Below are positions 52,633 through 62,406 of a DNA stretch of 64,000 nucleotides, piece after piece; position 1 is the first letter of the stretch; each line of letters begins with the position of its first letter. The notes beneath the pieces were generated by a model. That model was given only the letters and a program-made list of their open reading frames with translations. It searched no databases and had not been told where the DNA came from. This stretch comes from Aurantibrevibacter litoralis (lineage in GTDB: Bacteria > Bacteroidota > Bacteroidia > Flavobacteriales > Flavobacteriaceae): the NCBI RefSeq assembly GCF_034651555.1, contig NZ_JAYEEQ010000015.1, forward strand, positions 23,699-87,698, given 5' to 3'. A program made the translations under genes and the position numbers.

Positions 52633-52745
52633 AGTCCCTCTAAATCTCCCCTAAAAGGAGACTTTAAATAGTAAAAATGATGTCTAAAATTTAAAATTAA
52701 ACCCAAACAGTTCCTTCTTCTTTTGAGAGGACTTGGGAGAGGCCT
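52633..52745. repeat. CTCCCCT/AGGAG palindromic intergenic element
   Basis: Contains CCCTCTAAATCTCCCCT-aaaAGGAGAC at the left and TTTTGAGAGGACTTGGGAGAGGCC at the right; the two ends are imperfect reverse complements (CCTCTaaaTCTCCC against GGGAGAGG). This is the type of Flavobacteriaceae dispersed repeat found between genes. It ends directly at the thiolase start codon, so it forms the whole leader. Confidence 0.6.
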
Positions 52746-53936
52746 ATGAAAACAGCATATATCGTAAAAGCATACAGAACAGCCGTAGGAAAAGCACCCA
52801 AAGGAGTTTTCCGATTTAAGCGTACAGACGAATTGGCCGCAGAAACCATTCAATTTATGATGGGAAAAATTCCGGAATTGGATAAAGCGCGTATTGATGA
52901 TGTTATAGTCGGAAACGCCATGCCGGAAGGTGCCCAAGGACTAAACATGGCACGACTCATTTCCTTAATGGGGTTAAAAACCATAGATGTGCCCGGGGTA
53001 ACGGTCAACCGATTTTGCTCCTCGGGCGTAGAAACAATTGCCATGGCTACAGCAAAAATTCAAGCCGGAATGGCCGATTGCATCATTGCAGGTGGTGCGG
53101 AAAGTATGAGTGCCGTACCCATGACCGGTTTTAAAACAGAACTGAATTACGATTTGGCCAAATCGGGGCATGAAGATTATTATTGGGGTATGGGCAATAC
53201 CGCAGAAGCCGTCGCCAACCAATTTAAAGTGTCTCGCGAAGATCAAGATCAATTTGCGTACAATTCGCACATAAAGGCCTTAAAAGCGCAAGCCGAAGGT
53301 AAGTTTGATGAACAAATTGTGCCCATAACGGTAGATCAGATTTATATTGATGCAGAAGGCAAGAAAGCATCAAAATCGTACACCGTAGTTAAGGATGAAG
53401 GGCCAAGAGCCGGTACAAGTTTAGCCGCATTGGCTAAATTACCCTCCGTCTTTGCAGCCGGTGGTAGTGTTACCGCAGGAAACTCCTCACAAATGAGTGA
53501 TGGTGCTGCCTTTGTACTCGTTATGAGTGAAGAAATGGTAAAAGAACTTAAACTAGAACCCATTGCAAGATTGGTAAATTATGCCGCCGCCGGAGTAGAA
53601 CCGCGTATCATGGGCATGGGTCCGGTAAAAGCAATTCCGAAAGCCCTTAAACAAGCCGGATTGAAGCAAGAGGAGATAGACCTCATAGAACTCAACGAAG
53701 CCTTTGCTTCGCAGTCCTTGGCTGTAATGCGAGAACTGCACCTAAACCAAGATATCGTAAATGTAAACGGAGGTGCCATTGCATTAGGGCACCCACTAGG
53801 CTGTACCGGTGCGAAGCTATCCGTGCAATTATTTGATGAAATGCGAAAGCGCAATATGAACGGAAAATACGGAATGGTCACCATGTGCGTGGGCACAGGA
53901 CAAGGCGCCGCCGGTATTTTTGAATTTCTGAATTAA
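52746..53936 (+). CDS. fadA: acetyl-CoA C-acyltransferase (3-ketoacyl-CoA thiolase)
   Basis: 396-residue thiolase. Acyl-accepting Cys in VNRFCSSGVETIAMA (about 89-91), second motif NVNGGAIALGHPLGCTGAK (His) and C-terminal MVTMCVGTGQGAAGIFE (Cys proton donor). Performs the last step of beta-oxidation, releasing acetyl-CoA. Follows the fused dehydrogenase/hydratase and precedes the acyl-CoA dehydrogenase on the same strand. Confidence 0.96.
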   Translation: MKTAYIVKAYRTAVGKAPKGVFRFKRTDELAAETIQFMMGKIPELDKARIDDVIVGNAMPEGAQGLNMARLISLMGLKTIDVPGVTVNRFCSSGVETIAMATAKIQAGMADCIIAGGAESMSAVPMTGFKTELNYDLAKSGHEDYYWGMGNTAEAVANQFKVSREDQDQFAYNSHIKALKAQAEGKFDEQIVPITVDQIYIDAEGKKASKSYTVVKDEGPRAGTSLAALAKLPSVFAAGGSVTAGNSSQMSDGAAFVLVMSEEMVKELKLEPIARLVNYAAAGVEPRIMGMGPVKAIPKALKQAGLKQEEIDLIELNEAFASQSLAVMRELHLNQDIVNVNGGAIALGHPLGCTGAKLSVQLFDEMRKRNMNGKYGMVTMCVGTGQGAAGIFEFLN

Positions 53937-54007
53937 GTAAGATTTTAGATTCTAGTATGGTAAAAACACATACTAACTAACACTTTCAATACTAAATACT
54001 TGTAACA

Positions 54008-55819
54008 ATGAGTACCGAAACAACAAACAAAGAAATTCTACGAGGAGGGCAATTCTTAGTGAAGGAAACCCAATGTGACGACGTTTTTACACTAGAAGAT
54101 TTGTCCGATGAGCAACAAATGATGCGCGAAAGCACCAAAGAATTTGTAGATCGAGAGCTTTGGGCACATTGGGAGCGATTTGAAAACAAAGATTATGCCT
54201 ATACCGAAGAAACCATGCGCAAAGCCGGCGAACTTGGCTTATTAAGTGTAGCCGTACCTGAAGCTTATGGCGGTATGGGGATGGGATTTGTGTCTACCAT
54301 GTTGGTGTGCGATTATATTTCCGGTGCCACAGGCTCCTTTAGTACCGCCTTTGGTGCCCATACCGGTATAGGAACCATGCCGATCACCCTATACGGTACA
54401 GAAGCTCAAAAACAAAAATACGTACCCAAATTGGCTTCCGGAGAATGGTTTGGAGCCTATTGTCTTACGGAACCAGGCGCAGGTTCGGACGCCAATTCGG
54501 GAAAGACCAAAGCTGTTTTATCGGCAGACGGAACACATTACCTTATTACGGGACAAAAGATGTGGATTTCCAATGCCGGATTTTGTAATCTATTTATCGT
54601 TTTTGCACGCATTGAAGACGATAAGAACATTACCGGTTTCATCGTAGAAAATGATCCTAAAAATGGAATATCCCTAGGCGACGAAGAGAAAAAATTGGGC
54701 ATTCACTCCTCCTCCACCCGACAAGTATTTTTTAATGATACCAAAGTGCCGCTAGAAAATATGCTGTCCGAACGGGGTAATGGATTCAAAATAGCCATGA
54801 ATGCATTAAATATTGGTCGCATTAAATTGGCCGCCGCTTGTTTGGAAGCGCAACGACGTGTGGTGACTGAGGCCGTAAAATATGCCAATGAGCGCATTCA
54901 GTTTAAAACGCCCATTATTACGTTCGGAGCTATTAAATCTAAAATTGCCCAAATGGCTACCAATTGCTACGTGGGAGAATCGGCCTGCTACCGAGCGGCT
55001 AAAAACATTGAAGATCGCATCGCAATAAGGGAATCCGAAGGAAACTCGCATCAAGAAGCAGAGTTAAAAGGCGTAGAAGAATATGCCATAGAATGTTCTA
55101 TTTTAAAAGTGGCCGTTTCGGAAGACGCCCAAAACACTACAGATGAAGGTATCCAAATTTTTGGAGGAATGGGCTTTAGTGCCGATGCCCCAATGGAAAA
55201 AGCTTGGAGAGACGCCAGAATTGCCCGTATTTACGAAGGTACCAACGAAATTAATCGTATGTTGACGGTAGGTATGTTGGTTAAAAAAGCCATGAAAGGG
55301 CATGTAGATTTATTAGGACCTGCCACAAAGGTTGGCGAAGAATTAATGGGTATCCCCTCTTTTGATGTTCCGGATTTTTCCGAATTATTTGCCGAAGAAA
55401 AAGATGTAATTGCCCGACTAAAAAAAGTTTTTTTGATGGTGGCAGGAAGTGCAGTTCAAAAATTTGGTACAGAATTAGAACGTCATCAGCAAATTATGTT
55501 GGCTGCTTCAGACATTCTTATTGAGGTATATATGGCCGAATCTGCGCTATTGCGAACCGAAAAGAATGTAAAACGTTTTGGTAAAGAAGCACAAGCCACT
55601 CAGATTGCCATGTCTCAGTTGTACTTGTACAATGCTGTTGATATCGTTATTCAAAAAGGAAAAGAAGCGATAGTTTCTTTTGCTGAAGGCGATGAACAGC
55701 GCATGATGTTGATGGGATTAAAACGATTTACCAAATACACCAATCAACCTAATGTGGCCGAACTTAGAACTCAAATTGCAGACAGGATTGCTGCCGATAA
55801 TAGGTATGCATTTGATTAA
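54008..55819 (+). CDS. acyl-CoA dehydrogenase
   Basis: 603 residues. FAD-binding acyl-CoA dehydrogenase core (about 35-430): AYCLTEPGAGSDANSGKT, ITGQKMWISNAGFCNLFIVFA, and the catalytic Glu in ARIYEGTNEINRML (about 413). An extra C-terminal helical domain (about 440-603) is typical of the long bacterial/VLCAD-like forms. First oxidation step of beta-oxidation; electrons pass to ETF, which is not in this window. Ends the cluster, followed by a hairpin terminator. Confidence 0.94.
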   Translation: MSTETTNKEILRGGQFLVKETQCDDVFTLEDLSDEQQMMRESTKEFVDRELWAHWERFENKDYAYTEETMRKAGELGLLSVAVPEAYGGMGMGFVSTMLVCDYISGATGSFSTAFGAHTGIGTMPITLYGTEAQKQKYVPKLASGEWFGAYCLTEPGAGSDANSGKTKAVLSADGTHYLITGQKMWISNAGFCNLFIVFARIEDDKNITGFIVENDPKNGISLGDEEKKLGIHSSSTRQVFFNDTKVPLENMLSERGNGFKIAMNALNIGRIKLAAACLEAQRRVVTEAVKYANERIQFKTPIITFGAIKSKIAQMATNCYVGESACYRAAKNIEDRIAIRESEGNSHQEAELKGVEEYAIECSILKVAVSEDAQNTTDEGIQIFGGMGFSADAPMEKAWRDARIARIYEGTNEINRMLTVGMLVKKAMKGHVDLLGPATKVGEELMGIPSFDVPDFSELFAEEKDVIARLKKVFLMVAGSAVQKFGTELERHQQIMLAASDILIEVYMAESALLRTEKNVKRFGKEAQATQIAMSQLYLYNAVDIVIQKGKEAIVSFAEGDEQRMMLMGLKRFTKYTNQPNVAELRTQIADRIAADNRYAFD

Positions 55820-55826
55820 AGCACTC

Positions 55827-55883
55827 AAAAGACACGCGTCTTTATCGATAAAAGAAAGCCACTCGAAAAAAGAGTGTCTTTTT
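55827..55883 (+). terminator. Terminator with two alternative stems after the acyl-CoA dehydrogenase gene
   Basis: CACTC-gaaaaaa-GAGTG followed by CTTTTT (55860-55883). The same 3' arm, GTGTCTTTT (55874-55882), is also a perfect 9-bp complement of AAAAGACAC (55827-55835), so two mutually exclusive stems exist. Confidence 0.65.
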
Positions 55884-55889
55884 GATAAA

Positions 55890-56092
55890 AAATTTCTTGA
55901 AACTGACTATCCCCGAGGCAAGCCATAGGGGTATTTCGCCAGTTTCATTTTGGCCTTTGGACCAAAAACCGAAATTTTGTATTTTACCTCACCCGGAACT
56001 GCAAAAAGGCAGTTCCGACCTCTCCAAAGGAGAGGTAAATAGGAAACCTCGACCCAAGGGTCGCGGAATCTTTAGATTAAAATTTGTTTTTT
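55890..56092. repeat. Structured dispersed intergenic repeat, copy 2
   Basis: Aligns with 22804-23046. Stems: CCCCGAGGC...CATAGGGG, GGAACTG...CAGTTCC, ACCTCTCC-aaa-GGAGAGGT, and CGACCC-aa-GGGTCG. Stem sequences differ from copy 1 but pairing is retained. Lies between the acyl-CoA dehydrogenase and decarboxylase genes. Confidence 0.8.
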
Positions 56093-56109
56093 TCTTCAGA
56101 ACAACCCTC

Positions 56110-56117
56110 TAATTTTA
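56110..56117 (+). promoter_or_regulatory. Possible -7 box for the decarboxylase gene
   Basis: TAATTTTA, one mismatch to TAnnTTTG, 5 bp before the ATG and inside a small palindrome (ACCCT...AGGGT). If used, the transcript would be almost leaderless. Confidence 0.3.
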
Positions 56118-56121
56118 GGGT

Positions 56122-57564
56122 ATGGAAAAAAGTAGTATGCCATCGGTTTACGATCCGGAGTCCTTTCGCAAAACAGGCCACAAACTTATTGATACCCTTG
56201 CAGACCATCTCGATCAATCCAATCAAGGCCTAACCGAGAAAGTGATTCGGTGGAACAAACCCAATGAGGAACATGAATTTTGGAAAGACTTTTTGGTTCA
56301 TGGAGAAAATACCGAACTTTTTTCAGAAGTCATAAAACACAGCACACATGTACACCATCCCAATTATATGGGGCATCAGGTAAGCCCCACAGCTCCCATC
56401 ACCGCACTTTCGGGTATGGTTAGTGCCCTTCTAAACAATGGAATGGCGGTATACGAAATGGGCATGGCATCTTCGGCTATGGAGCGAATCGTTACTGATT
56501 GGCTCTGCGCTAAAATAGGTTTTGATACATCGTCTAGAGGATTTCTAACCTCCGGAGGTACACTCGCTAATTTAACCGCCCTATTGTCTGCCCGGAAAGC
56601 CATCGTTGGCCAAAACTCAAGGAATAAAGGCAATACAAGACCATTGGGCATTATGGTCAGTGAACAAGCCCATTATTGTGTAGACAGGGCTGCTAAAATA
56701 ATGGGGTTGGGTGAACAAGGCATTATTAAAATTCCGACCACCGAAGGCTACGCTATGGATGTGTCCCTATTGGAAACCGCTTATAAAAAAGCCACAAAAG
56801 AGGGGATTTATATTTTTGCAATCGTCGGTAGTGCGCCTTCTACGGCTACAGGGATTTTTGATGATCTGGAAGTCCTAGGCCGTTTCAGTAAAGCTCATAA
56901 CCTTTGGTTTCATGTGGACGGTGCTCATGGTGGTGCCGGTATATTTTCGACCAAATATAAATTTACAGTAAAAGGAATTCACCAAGCGGACTCTGTAGTT
57001 ATTGACGGTCATAAAATGTTGATGCTGCCAACCATAACCACCGCCTTACTTTTTAAAAATGGCACGCATTCGCACGCCACCTTTAGTCAAACAGCCGATT
57101 ATCTTTTGGTACAGTCCAGCGATGAAGATTGGTATAATTTAGCAAAACGTACTTTTGAATGCACCAAAAGCATGATGAGTATGCATTGGTACACGCTTTT
57201 GAAAACGTATGGTGAAACGATTTTTGACGAGTACCTTACGAGGCTTTATGATTTGGGACATCAGTTTGGGGAGTTCATTGCCAAGGAGACCGATTTTGAA
57301 TTAGCAGTACAACCCATGTCTAATATCGTTTGTTTTCGGTATCGGACCTCCCATTGCGATGCGGAAACGCTGAACCGCATCAACGAAAAAATACGACAGT
57401 CTCTGTTAGAAGCGGGCGAATTTTATATTGTTCAGACAAAACTACGAGGTGTACATTACTTGCGTACGACGCTAATGAACCCGTTTACTACCGAAGAACA
57501 CCTAAAAACCTTGCTAAAGCGTATCAAAAGTATCGCCCTAACAACAGAAAAGGCTACCACATAG
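56122..57564 (+). CDS. PLP-dependent decarboxylase (group II; aromatic/diaminobutyrate-type)
   Basis: 480 residues of the group II pyridoxal-phosphate decarboxylase family. PLP-binding Lys in VVIDGHKMLMLP (about 295-300); HVDGAHGG supplies the pyridoxal-N aspartate; SSRGFLTSGGTLANLTALLSAR binds the phosphate. Substrates of relatives include aromatic amino acids, glutamate and 2,4-diaminobutyrate; the present one cannot be chosen by reading. The 3' end overlaps the convergent GH15 gene by 11 bp. A dispersed repeat precedes it. Confidence 0.9.
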   Translation: MEKSSMPSVYDPESFRKTGHKLIDTLADHLDQSNQGLTEKVIRWNKPNEEHEFWKDFLVHGENTELFSEVIKHSTHVHHPNYMGHQVSPTAPITALSGMVSALLNNGMAVYEMGMASSAMERIVTDWLCAKIGFDTSSRGFLTSGGTLANLTALLSARKAIVGQNSRNKGNTRPLGIMVSEQAHYCVDRAAKIMGLGEQGIIKIPTTEGYAMDVSLLETAYKKATKEGIYIFAIVGSAPSTATGIFDDLEVLGRFSKAHNLWFHVDGAHGGAGIFSTKYKFTVKGIHQADSVVIDGHKMLMLPTITTALLFKNGTHSHATFSQTADYLLVQSSDEDWYNLAKRTFECTKSMMSMHWYTLLKTYGETIFDEYLTRLYDLGHQFGEFIAKETDFELAVQPMSNIVCFRYRTSHCDAETLNRINEKIRQSLLEAGEFYIVQTKLRGVHYLRTTLMNPFTTEEHLKTLLKRIKSIALTTEKATT

Positions 57565-59353
57565 ATGCTATAACCCTTTCTTCATCTTCTTTCTTACAGA
57601 AGTTTATCGCGCATTCTATCAGTGCCAAATGAGAATACGCCTGCGGAAAATTACCCAATAATCGCTTGGTTTTAAAATCGATGTCCTCACTAAACAAGCC
57701 CAAATGATTGCTGTAGGACAAAATTACGTCAAACAATTGTCTGGCTTTTTTTACTTCTCCAATTTTGTACAAGCTATTGATGAACCAAAAGGTACAAATG
57801 GTAAACGAAGAGGAAGGTGCTCCAAAATCGTCTACATTTTTATAGCGGTATAGCAATCCTTCATGACATAAGTCTTCTTCTATGGCTTTAACCGTACTTA
57901 CAAATTTAGGATCCGTTGCTTTAATGAACCCGTAAGACTCCATAAGCAATACCGAGGCATCCATATGCGTAGCACCATAGGACTGCGTAAAGGCCTGCCG
58001 TTCTTCGTTCCAGGCATTTGCCATGATATCTTTTCGTATTTCCTGTTCTAAAGGTACCCACTTAGCAATCTTGTGCTGTTTTCCTAAAATTTTTGCTACT
58101 TTAATTGCCCTGTCAATGGCGGTCCAACAGAGAACCTTTGAAAAGGTAAAATGCCTGTCCTCACTGCGAAATTCCCATATCCCCTTATCGGCCTCTTTCC
58201 AGTGATTTTCTACGATCCATACAATGCCTTTAGTAATAGACCACAATTCTTGTCCATTCTCTACATCTACATTAAATTTTACCAAAAGCTCGTAGATGAC
58301 ATCCATTAGGATACCGTATATATCGTTTTGCCGTTGCTCGTATGCGGCATTACCTACACGTACAGGCTTAGATCCCATATAGCCACTGAGATGATCCAAA
58401 GTTTCCTCGGTAAGTTTCTTTTCTTTATTAATACCATACATGATCTGTAGTTTTTCATCCTTATCCGGCATCAGATCTATAATAAATTTAAGGTACCGAT
58501 TTGCCATATTTTTATGCCCTAATTCGGAAACTACTTTTATGACCATAGAGGCATCGCGAATCCAGCAAAACCTGTAGTCCCAGTTGCGAACCTCGCCGAT
58601 AGTTTCGGGTAAGGAGGTGGTTGCGGCGGCCAAAACAGCACCCGTTTTATCGTAACTCAATAATTTTAACGTAATGGCACTTCTGTTGATTTCTGTGTTG
58701 TACAGGCTATAACGCGCCGTTTTTTCGGACCAGTTTAACCAATACACACGGGTTCTTTCCAGTTCTGTAAATACGTTGTGCACCGTAGGCAAGCCAATGC
58801 GCTCATGATACCCAAACAGAAAATAACCGTTTTTAGTGAGGTGTATCTCCGCACCTGAATGAATGGCTTTCTTATCAAAATTCGTATATAGAAATACGGT
58901 ATCAAACTTAACTTCGTGCGTTAAACTAGCAATAAAATGTTCTTTAATATAGGTTTTTGTTTCCCCCAGCGCATATTCCAGTTTTGGGTCGTAAATGACC
59001 GAAAATTTAGGAGTTCCTGAAAGGTGTTTTACATAGCGTATAATTTCGGGAGGCGCATAATAACTGCCATCTTCTTTGCGATACCGGGGCATAAAATCAT
59101 GCAGCTCAAAAGCACCTTCAGCACTGTTGAATTTTGTCACCAAAATGCTGGTATTGGGTTCATATTGTTGCGTAATACAATACGCATCATCTACTTTAAT
59201 TTCGAAACTACCCCCAATTTCCTGATCTAAAAGCTTGGCAAATACTGCTGGGGAATCAAATTCGGGTAAGCAACACCACTCTAAAGAACCTGTTTTAGAA
59301 ATTAATGCCGCACTCCTACAATTTCCTATAATACCGTAATCTAAATTGTCCAT
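57554..59353 (-). CDS. Glycoside hydrolase family 15 (glucoamylase/trehalase type)
   Basis: 599-residue cytoplasmic GH15 enzyme with N-terminal beta domain (YGIIGNCRSAALISKTGSLEWCCLPEFDSPAVFAKLLD) and an (alpha/alpha)6 catalytic domain including EVRNWDYRFCWIRDASM (about 260-275). Members hydrolyse alpha-1,4 glucans or trehalose. It is divergent from the trehalose-6-phosphate synthase/phosphatase gene, so trehalose breakdown is plausible, though glucoamylase activity is equally possible. Confidence 0.9.
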   Translation of the reverse strand: MDNLDYGIIGNCRSAALISKTGSLEWCCLPEFDSPAVFAKLLDQEIGGSFEIKVDDAYCITQQYEPNTSILVTKFNSAEGAFELHDFMPRYRKEDGSYYAPPEIIRYVKHLSGTPKFSVIYDPKLEYALGETKTYIKEHFIASLTHEVKFDTVFLYTNFDKKAIHSGAEIHLTKNGYFLFGYHERIGLPTVHNVFTELERTRVYWLNWSEKTARYSLYNTEINRSAITLKLLSYDKTGAVLAAATTSLPETIGEVRNWDYRFCWIRDASMVIKVVSELGHKNMANRYLKFIIDLMPDKDEKLQIMYGINKEKKLTEETLDHLSGYMGSKPVRVGNAAYEQRQNDIYGILMDVIYELLVKFNVDVENGQELWSITKGIVWIVENHWKEADKGIWEFRSEDRHFTFSKVLCWTAIDRAIKVAKILGKQHKIAKWVPLEQEIRKDIMANAWNEERQAFTQSYGATHMDASVLLMESYGFIKATDPKFVSTVKAIEEDLCHEGLLYRYKNVDDFGAPSSSFTICTFWFINSLYKIGEVKKARQLFDVILSYSNHLGLFSEDIDFKTKRLLGNFPQAYSHLALIECAINFCKKEDEERVIASMW

Positions 59354-59467
59354 ATCTATAAATAATCTTAAAAATTGCGGAAAAACAGCTTTTTTAATTG
59401 CTTTTACGCCCCATTATCCCGAAATTTAGGAAAAACCAAAACCAAATAGATAAAAAAAAGACGCTTT

Positions 59468-61675
59468 ATGAGTAAAACTATCATAATCTCAAATAGACTG
59501 CCCGTTCAATTGCAAATTCATAACGGAACGATTACCGCCATACCTAGTGTGGGTGGTTTGGCTACCGGTATGAAATCGGTTCACTCCGGAAACGAAAGTC
59601 TTTGGATTGGATGGAGCGGACTCACAGAGGAAGAAATTCCCAAGAAATTAGTTTCCGATATTGATGCCGCATTAAAAGAACATGGCTGCGCCAAAGTAAG
59701 ATTAACCGAGAAAGAAGTAGATGGCTTTTATTACGGATTTAGCAACCGTACCATTTGGCCGTTGTTTCACTATTTTTTAGAATATACCGAATTTGAATGG
59801 GATAGCTGGAATACGTATAAAAAAGTGAATCAGAAATTTGCCGATGCCATTTTGGATCAGGCTACAGATACAGATACTATTTGGGTACACGATTACCAGC
59901 TAATGCTGGTGCCGCAAATGGTTCGCGAAAAACGCCCCAATATCTCTATCGGTTTCTTTTTACACATTCCATTTCCGTCTTTTGAGATTTTTAGAACCCT
60001 CCCTTGGCGCCAAGAAGTGCTGCGCGGTCTTTTAGGCGCTAATCTTATTGGGTTTCACACGTATGACTACGAGAGGCATTTTCTAAGTTCGGTGCGCAGG
60101 TTACTGGGATTAGAAGTTAGTTTTAATGATATCTATGTAGACGAACGGACTATAAAGGTGGACTCCTTTCCTATGGGTATCGATTACAAAAAGTTTTCCG
60201 ATGCCGCACAAAAGCACCGAGACACATCAGATTCGGAACAGTCTGAACTTCAAAAAAGGCTCAATGAACACAAACGAAATGCCCCCGATTCTAAGTTTGT
60301 ACTCTCTATTGACCGTCTGGATTACAGTAAAGGGATTGCCAAACGGCTTTATGCCTTCGAATACTTTTTACACAAATATCCGGAATACAAGGAAAAAATT
60401 AGGCTTATTATACTAGCAGTTCCTTCTCGTTCTAATGTACCTCAATACCAATTACTTAAAAAAGAAATTGATGAATTGGTAGGACGTATTAATGGAGAAC
60501 TTTCCACAGTAAGTTGGACCCCCATCTGGTATTTTTACCGATCTATGCCCTTCGAAAATCTAATCGATTTATACACCTCCAGCGATATTGCATGGCTAAC
60601 ACCAATAAGAGATGGAATGAACCTCGTGGCCAAGGAATATATCGCCACGAGGACAGACAAAACCGGTGTATTAATATTAAGCGAAATGGCCGGATCTGCC
60701 AATGAAATGAATGAAGCCTTACTCATAAACCCCAACAATTTTGAAGAACAGGCAGACACCTTAAAGCGTGCCATTACCATGCCTTTAGAAGAACAAATAG
60801 ATCGGAACAGCATATTGCAAAAAAGGTTAGCCCGCTACAACGTAGAAAAATGGGCCAATGACTTTATGAAATCGCTCATAGATCAGCAAGAAAATGACAA
60901 GGCAGCCGTGTCTAGGCGACTCACAGTAGACCTTATGACTACATTGACAAAACAGTATAAAAACGCTACTAAGAGGCTTCTTTTCTTAGATTATGACGGT
61001 ACGCTGGCAGGTTTTCATATTGATCCTCAAAAAGCGGCACCAGATACCGAGTTATTTGAACTCTTGGATGCCTTGGCATCCCAAGAGAAGACCGATTTAT
61101 ACCTAATAAGCGGTCGCGATAAGGAAACTTTCGGCAGATGGTTTTTGCCAAAAAAATACAATATGATTGTGGAACATGGGGTTTGGATTTCCAAGAATGG
61201 CGAAGCATTTCGAATGCTAGAAACCATAAAAAAAGATTGGATGGAAAAAATACGTCCTGTGTTAGAATCGTTTGTAGATCGTACCCCAGGATCATTTATT
61301 GAAGAAAAGAACTATTCGCTAGCCTGGCACTATCGAAACACCGATCCCGATTTTGGTCAGAAACGTGCGACGGAATTACATACCGTACTTACCAGTCTTA
61401 TCGCCAATGACGACCTCAGTATTCTAAACGGCAATAAAGTGATGGAAATTAAAAGCAGCAATGTAAATAAGGGTCGCGCTGCCGTGCGTGTCTATGGTGA
61501 AGATGCCTACGATTTTGTTTTTGCAATTGGAGACGACTGGACCGATGAGTTTATGTTTCAAGAATTACCGGAAACAGCGATTACAGTGAAGGTTGGTCGG
61601 CATAAAACTCATGCCAAATACTTTGTAGACAGCCTTAAATATGTGCGAGAAATTTTGAATCAATTCAACCCCTAA
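59468..61675 (+). CDS. otsA-otsB: Bifunctional trehalose-6-phosphate synthase / trehalose-phosphatase
   Basis: 735 residues. N-terminal GT20 synthase (about 1-470): TIIISNRLPVQLQ, GGLATGM, WVHDYQLMLVP, IDRLDYSKGI and TPIRDGMNLVAKEY. C-terminal HAD phosphatase (about 495-735): RLLFLDYDGTLAGF (nucleophile Asp), LISGRDKETF, and AIGDDWTDEFMF. UDP- or GDP-glucose plus glucose-6-phosphate gives trehalose-6-phosphate, then trehalose. The fusion is common in Bacteroidota. Trehalose serves as osmo- or stress protectant. Paired with the divergent GH15 gene. Confidence 0.95.
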   Translation: MSKTIIISNRLPVQLQIHNGTITAIPSVGGLATGMKSVHSGNESLWIGWSGLTEEEIPKKLVSDIDAALKEHGCAKVRLTEKEVDGFYYGFSNRTIWPLFHYFLEYTEFEWDSWNTYKKVNQKFADAILDQATDTDTIWVHDYQLMLVPQMVREKRPNISIGFFLHIPFPSFEIFRTLPWRQEVLRGLLGANLIGFHTYDYERHFLSSVRRLLGLEVSFNDIYVDERTIKVDSFPMGIDYKKFSDAAQKHRDTSDSEQSELQKRLNEHKRNAPDSKFVLSIDRLDYSKGIAKRLYAFEYFLHKYPEYKEKIRLIILAVPSRSNVPQYQLLKKEIDELVGRINGELSTVSWTPIWYFYRSMPFENLIDLYTSSDIAWLTPIRDGMNLVAKEYIATRTDKTGVLILSEMAGSANEMNEALLINPNNFEEQADTLKRAITMPLEEQIDRNSILQKRLARYNVEKWANDFMKSLIDQQENDKAAVSRRLTVDLMTTLTKQYKNATKRLLFLDYDGTLAGFHIDPQKAAPDTELFELLDALASQEKTDLYLISGRDKETFGRWFLPKKYNMIVEHGVWISKNGEAFRMLETIKKDWMEKIRPVLESFVDRTPGSFIEEKNYSLAWHYRNTDPDFGQKRATELHTVLTSLIANDDLSILNGNKVMEIKSSNVNKGRAAVRVYGEDAYDFVFAIGDDWTDEFMFQELPETAITVKVGRHKTHAKYFVDSLKYVREILNQFNP

Positions 61676-61685
61676 GCGTGATTCA

Positions 61686-61718
61686 TAAAACACTACCTAA
61701 AGCCAATCGCAGGTGTTT
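61686..61718 (+). terminator. Weak terminator after otsAB
   Basis: AAACAC ... GTGTTTTTTT with an 18-20 nt loop. Only six stem pairs. Confidence 0.45.
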
Positions 61719-61757
61719 TTTTGGTTTTTTGGGTGATATCCTTTTTTAGTGTACCCA

Positions 61758-61790
61758 TACCGATAGCGCCAATGTACAATCCGTGCTGAT
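61758..61790 (-). repeat. REP element A (degenerate)
   Basis: CCGATAGCGCCAATGTACAATCCGTGC; same unit as REP E but with substitutions in the palindrome arm. Lies 7 bp after the RAYT stop (plus-strand coordinates to the left) and is inverted relative to REP B on the other side of the gene. Confidence 0.65.
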
Positions 61791-61796
61791 AAAGCC

Positions 61797-62351
61797 TCAG
61801 AACAGATTTAAAACCAATACGTCCAATTCGTTCTCTAAACACGCATAGTTTCTTGCCGAACTAAAATAATAGTCTTCCGGCAGCGTAACTATTTTTTCTT
61901 TGACAGGGTTATTATGGATATACGATATCTTTTGTTTAATAAAAGAATTGCTATAAATGTGTTCTGCATGGTACCCATCTTGCCAAACTTTATAGTGCTG
62001 TACTCTTTTTAAATGCCGGCAGGCTTTTTGAAAATATTCCAGTAACCATTCCCTTCTGCTCTCTGGCTCCTGAATAATGGTTTCAATGATTCTTTTTGAT
62101 GTGAACTTTTTAAAATCCCTGATGACATCGGACAGTATAGTGCCACCTGTTGCCTTACAGAGCAAATGTACATGGCTGCCCATTATGCAATAGGCATATA
62201 TTTCTAAGTTTTTACTTTGTTGGCAAAATTTCAGGGCATTCAGTATAACATATTTTTGATTTAACCGGGTAAAGACATCTACCCAACCAACGGTTGTAAT
62301 TGTTATAAAATAGGCTTCCTCTGCCGTTGTTGCTTTGTACTTTGTAGACAT
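61797..62351 (-). mobile_element. REP-associated tyrosine transposase (RAYT, Y1/IS200-like)
   Basis: 184-residue Y1-type HUH nuclease. HUH-type metal motif in YCIMGSHVHLL (about 61-71), and the catalytic Tyr in KQKISYIHNNPVKEKIV (about 143-159). The N-terminus MSTKYKATTAEEAYFITITTVGWVDVFTR is typical of RAYTs. Such proteins are single-copy, domesticated relatives of IS200/IS605 transposases that act on REP palindromes. Inverted REP elements flank the gene at both ends (61758 and 62417), which fits. No IS ends or target-site duplication seen. Confidence 0.9.
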
Positions 62352-62406
62352 TCGTCAAAAAACAATAAATCTACGACTTTTTGTAGTTGGTTATAACCGA
62401 TTTTCT

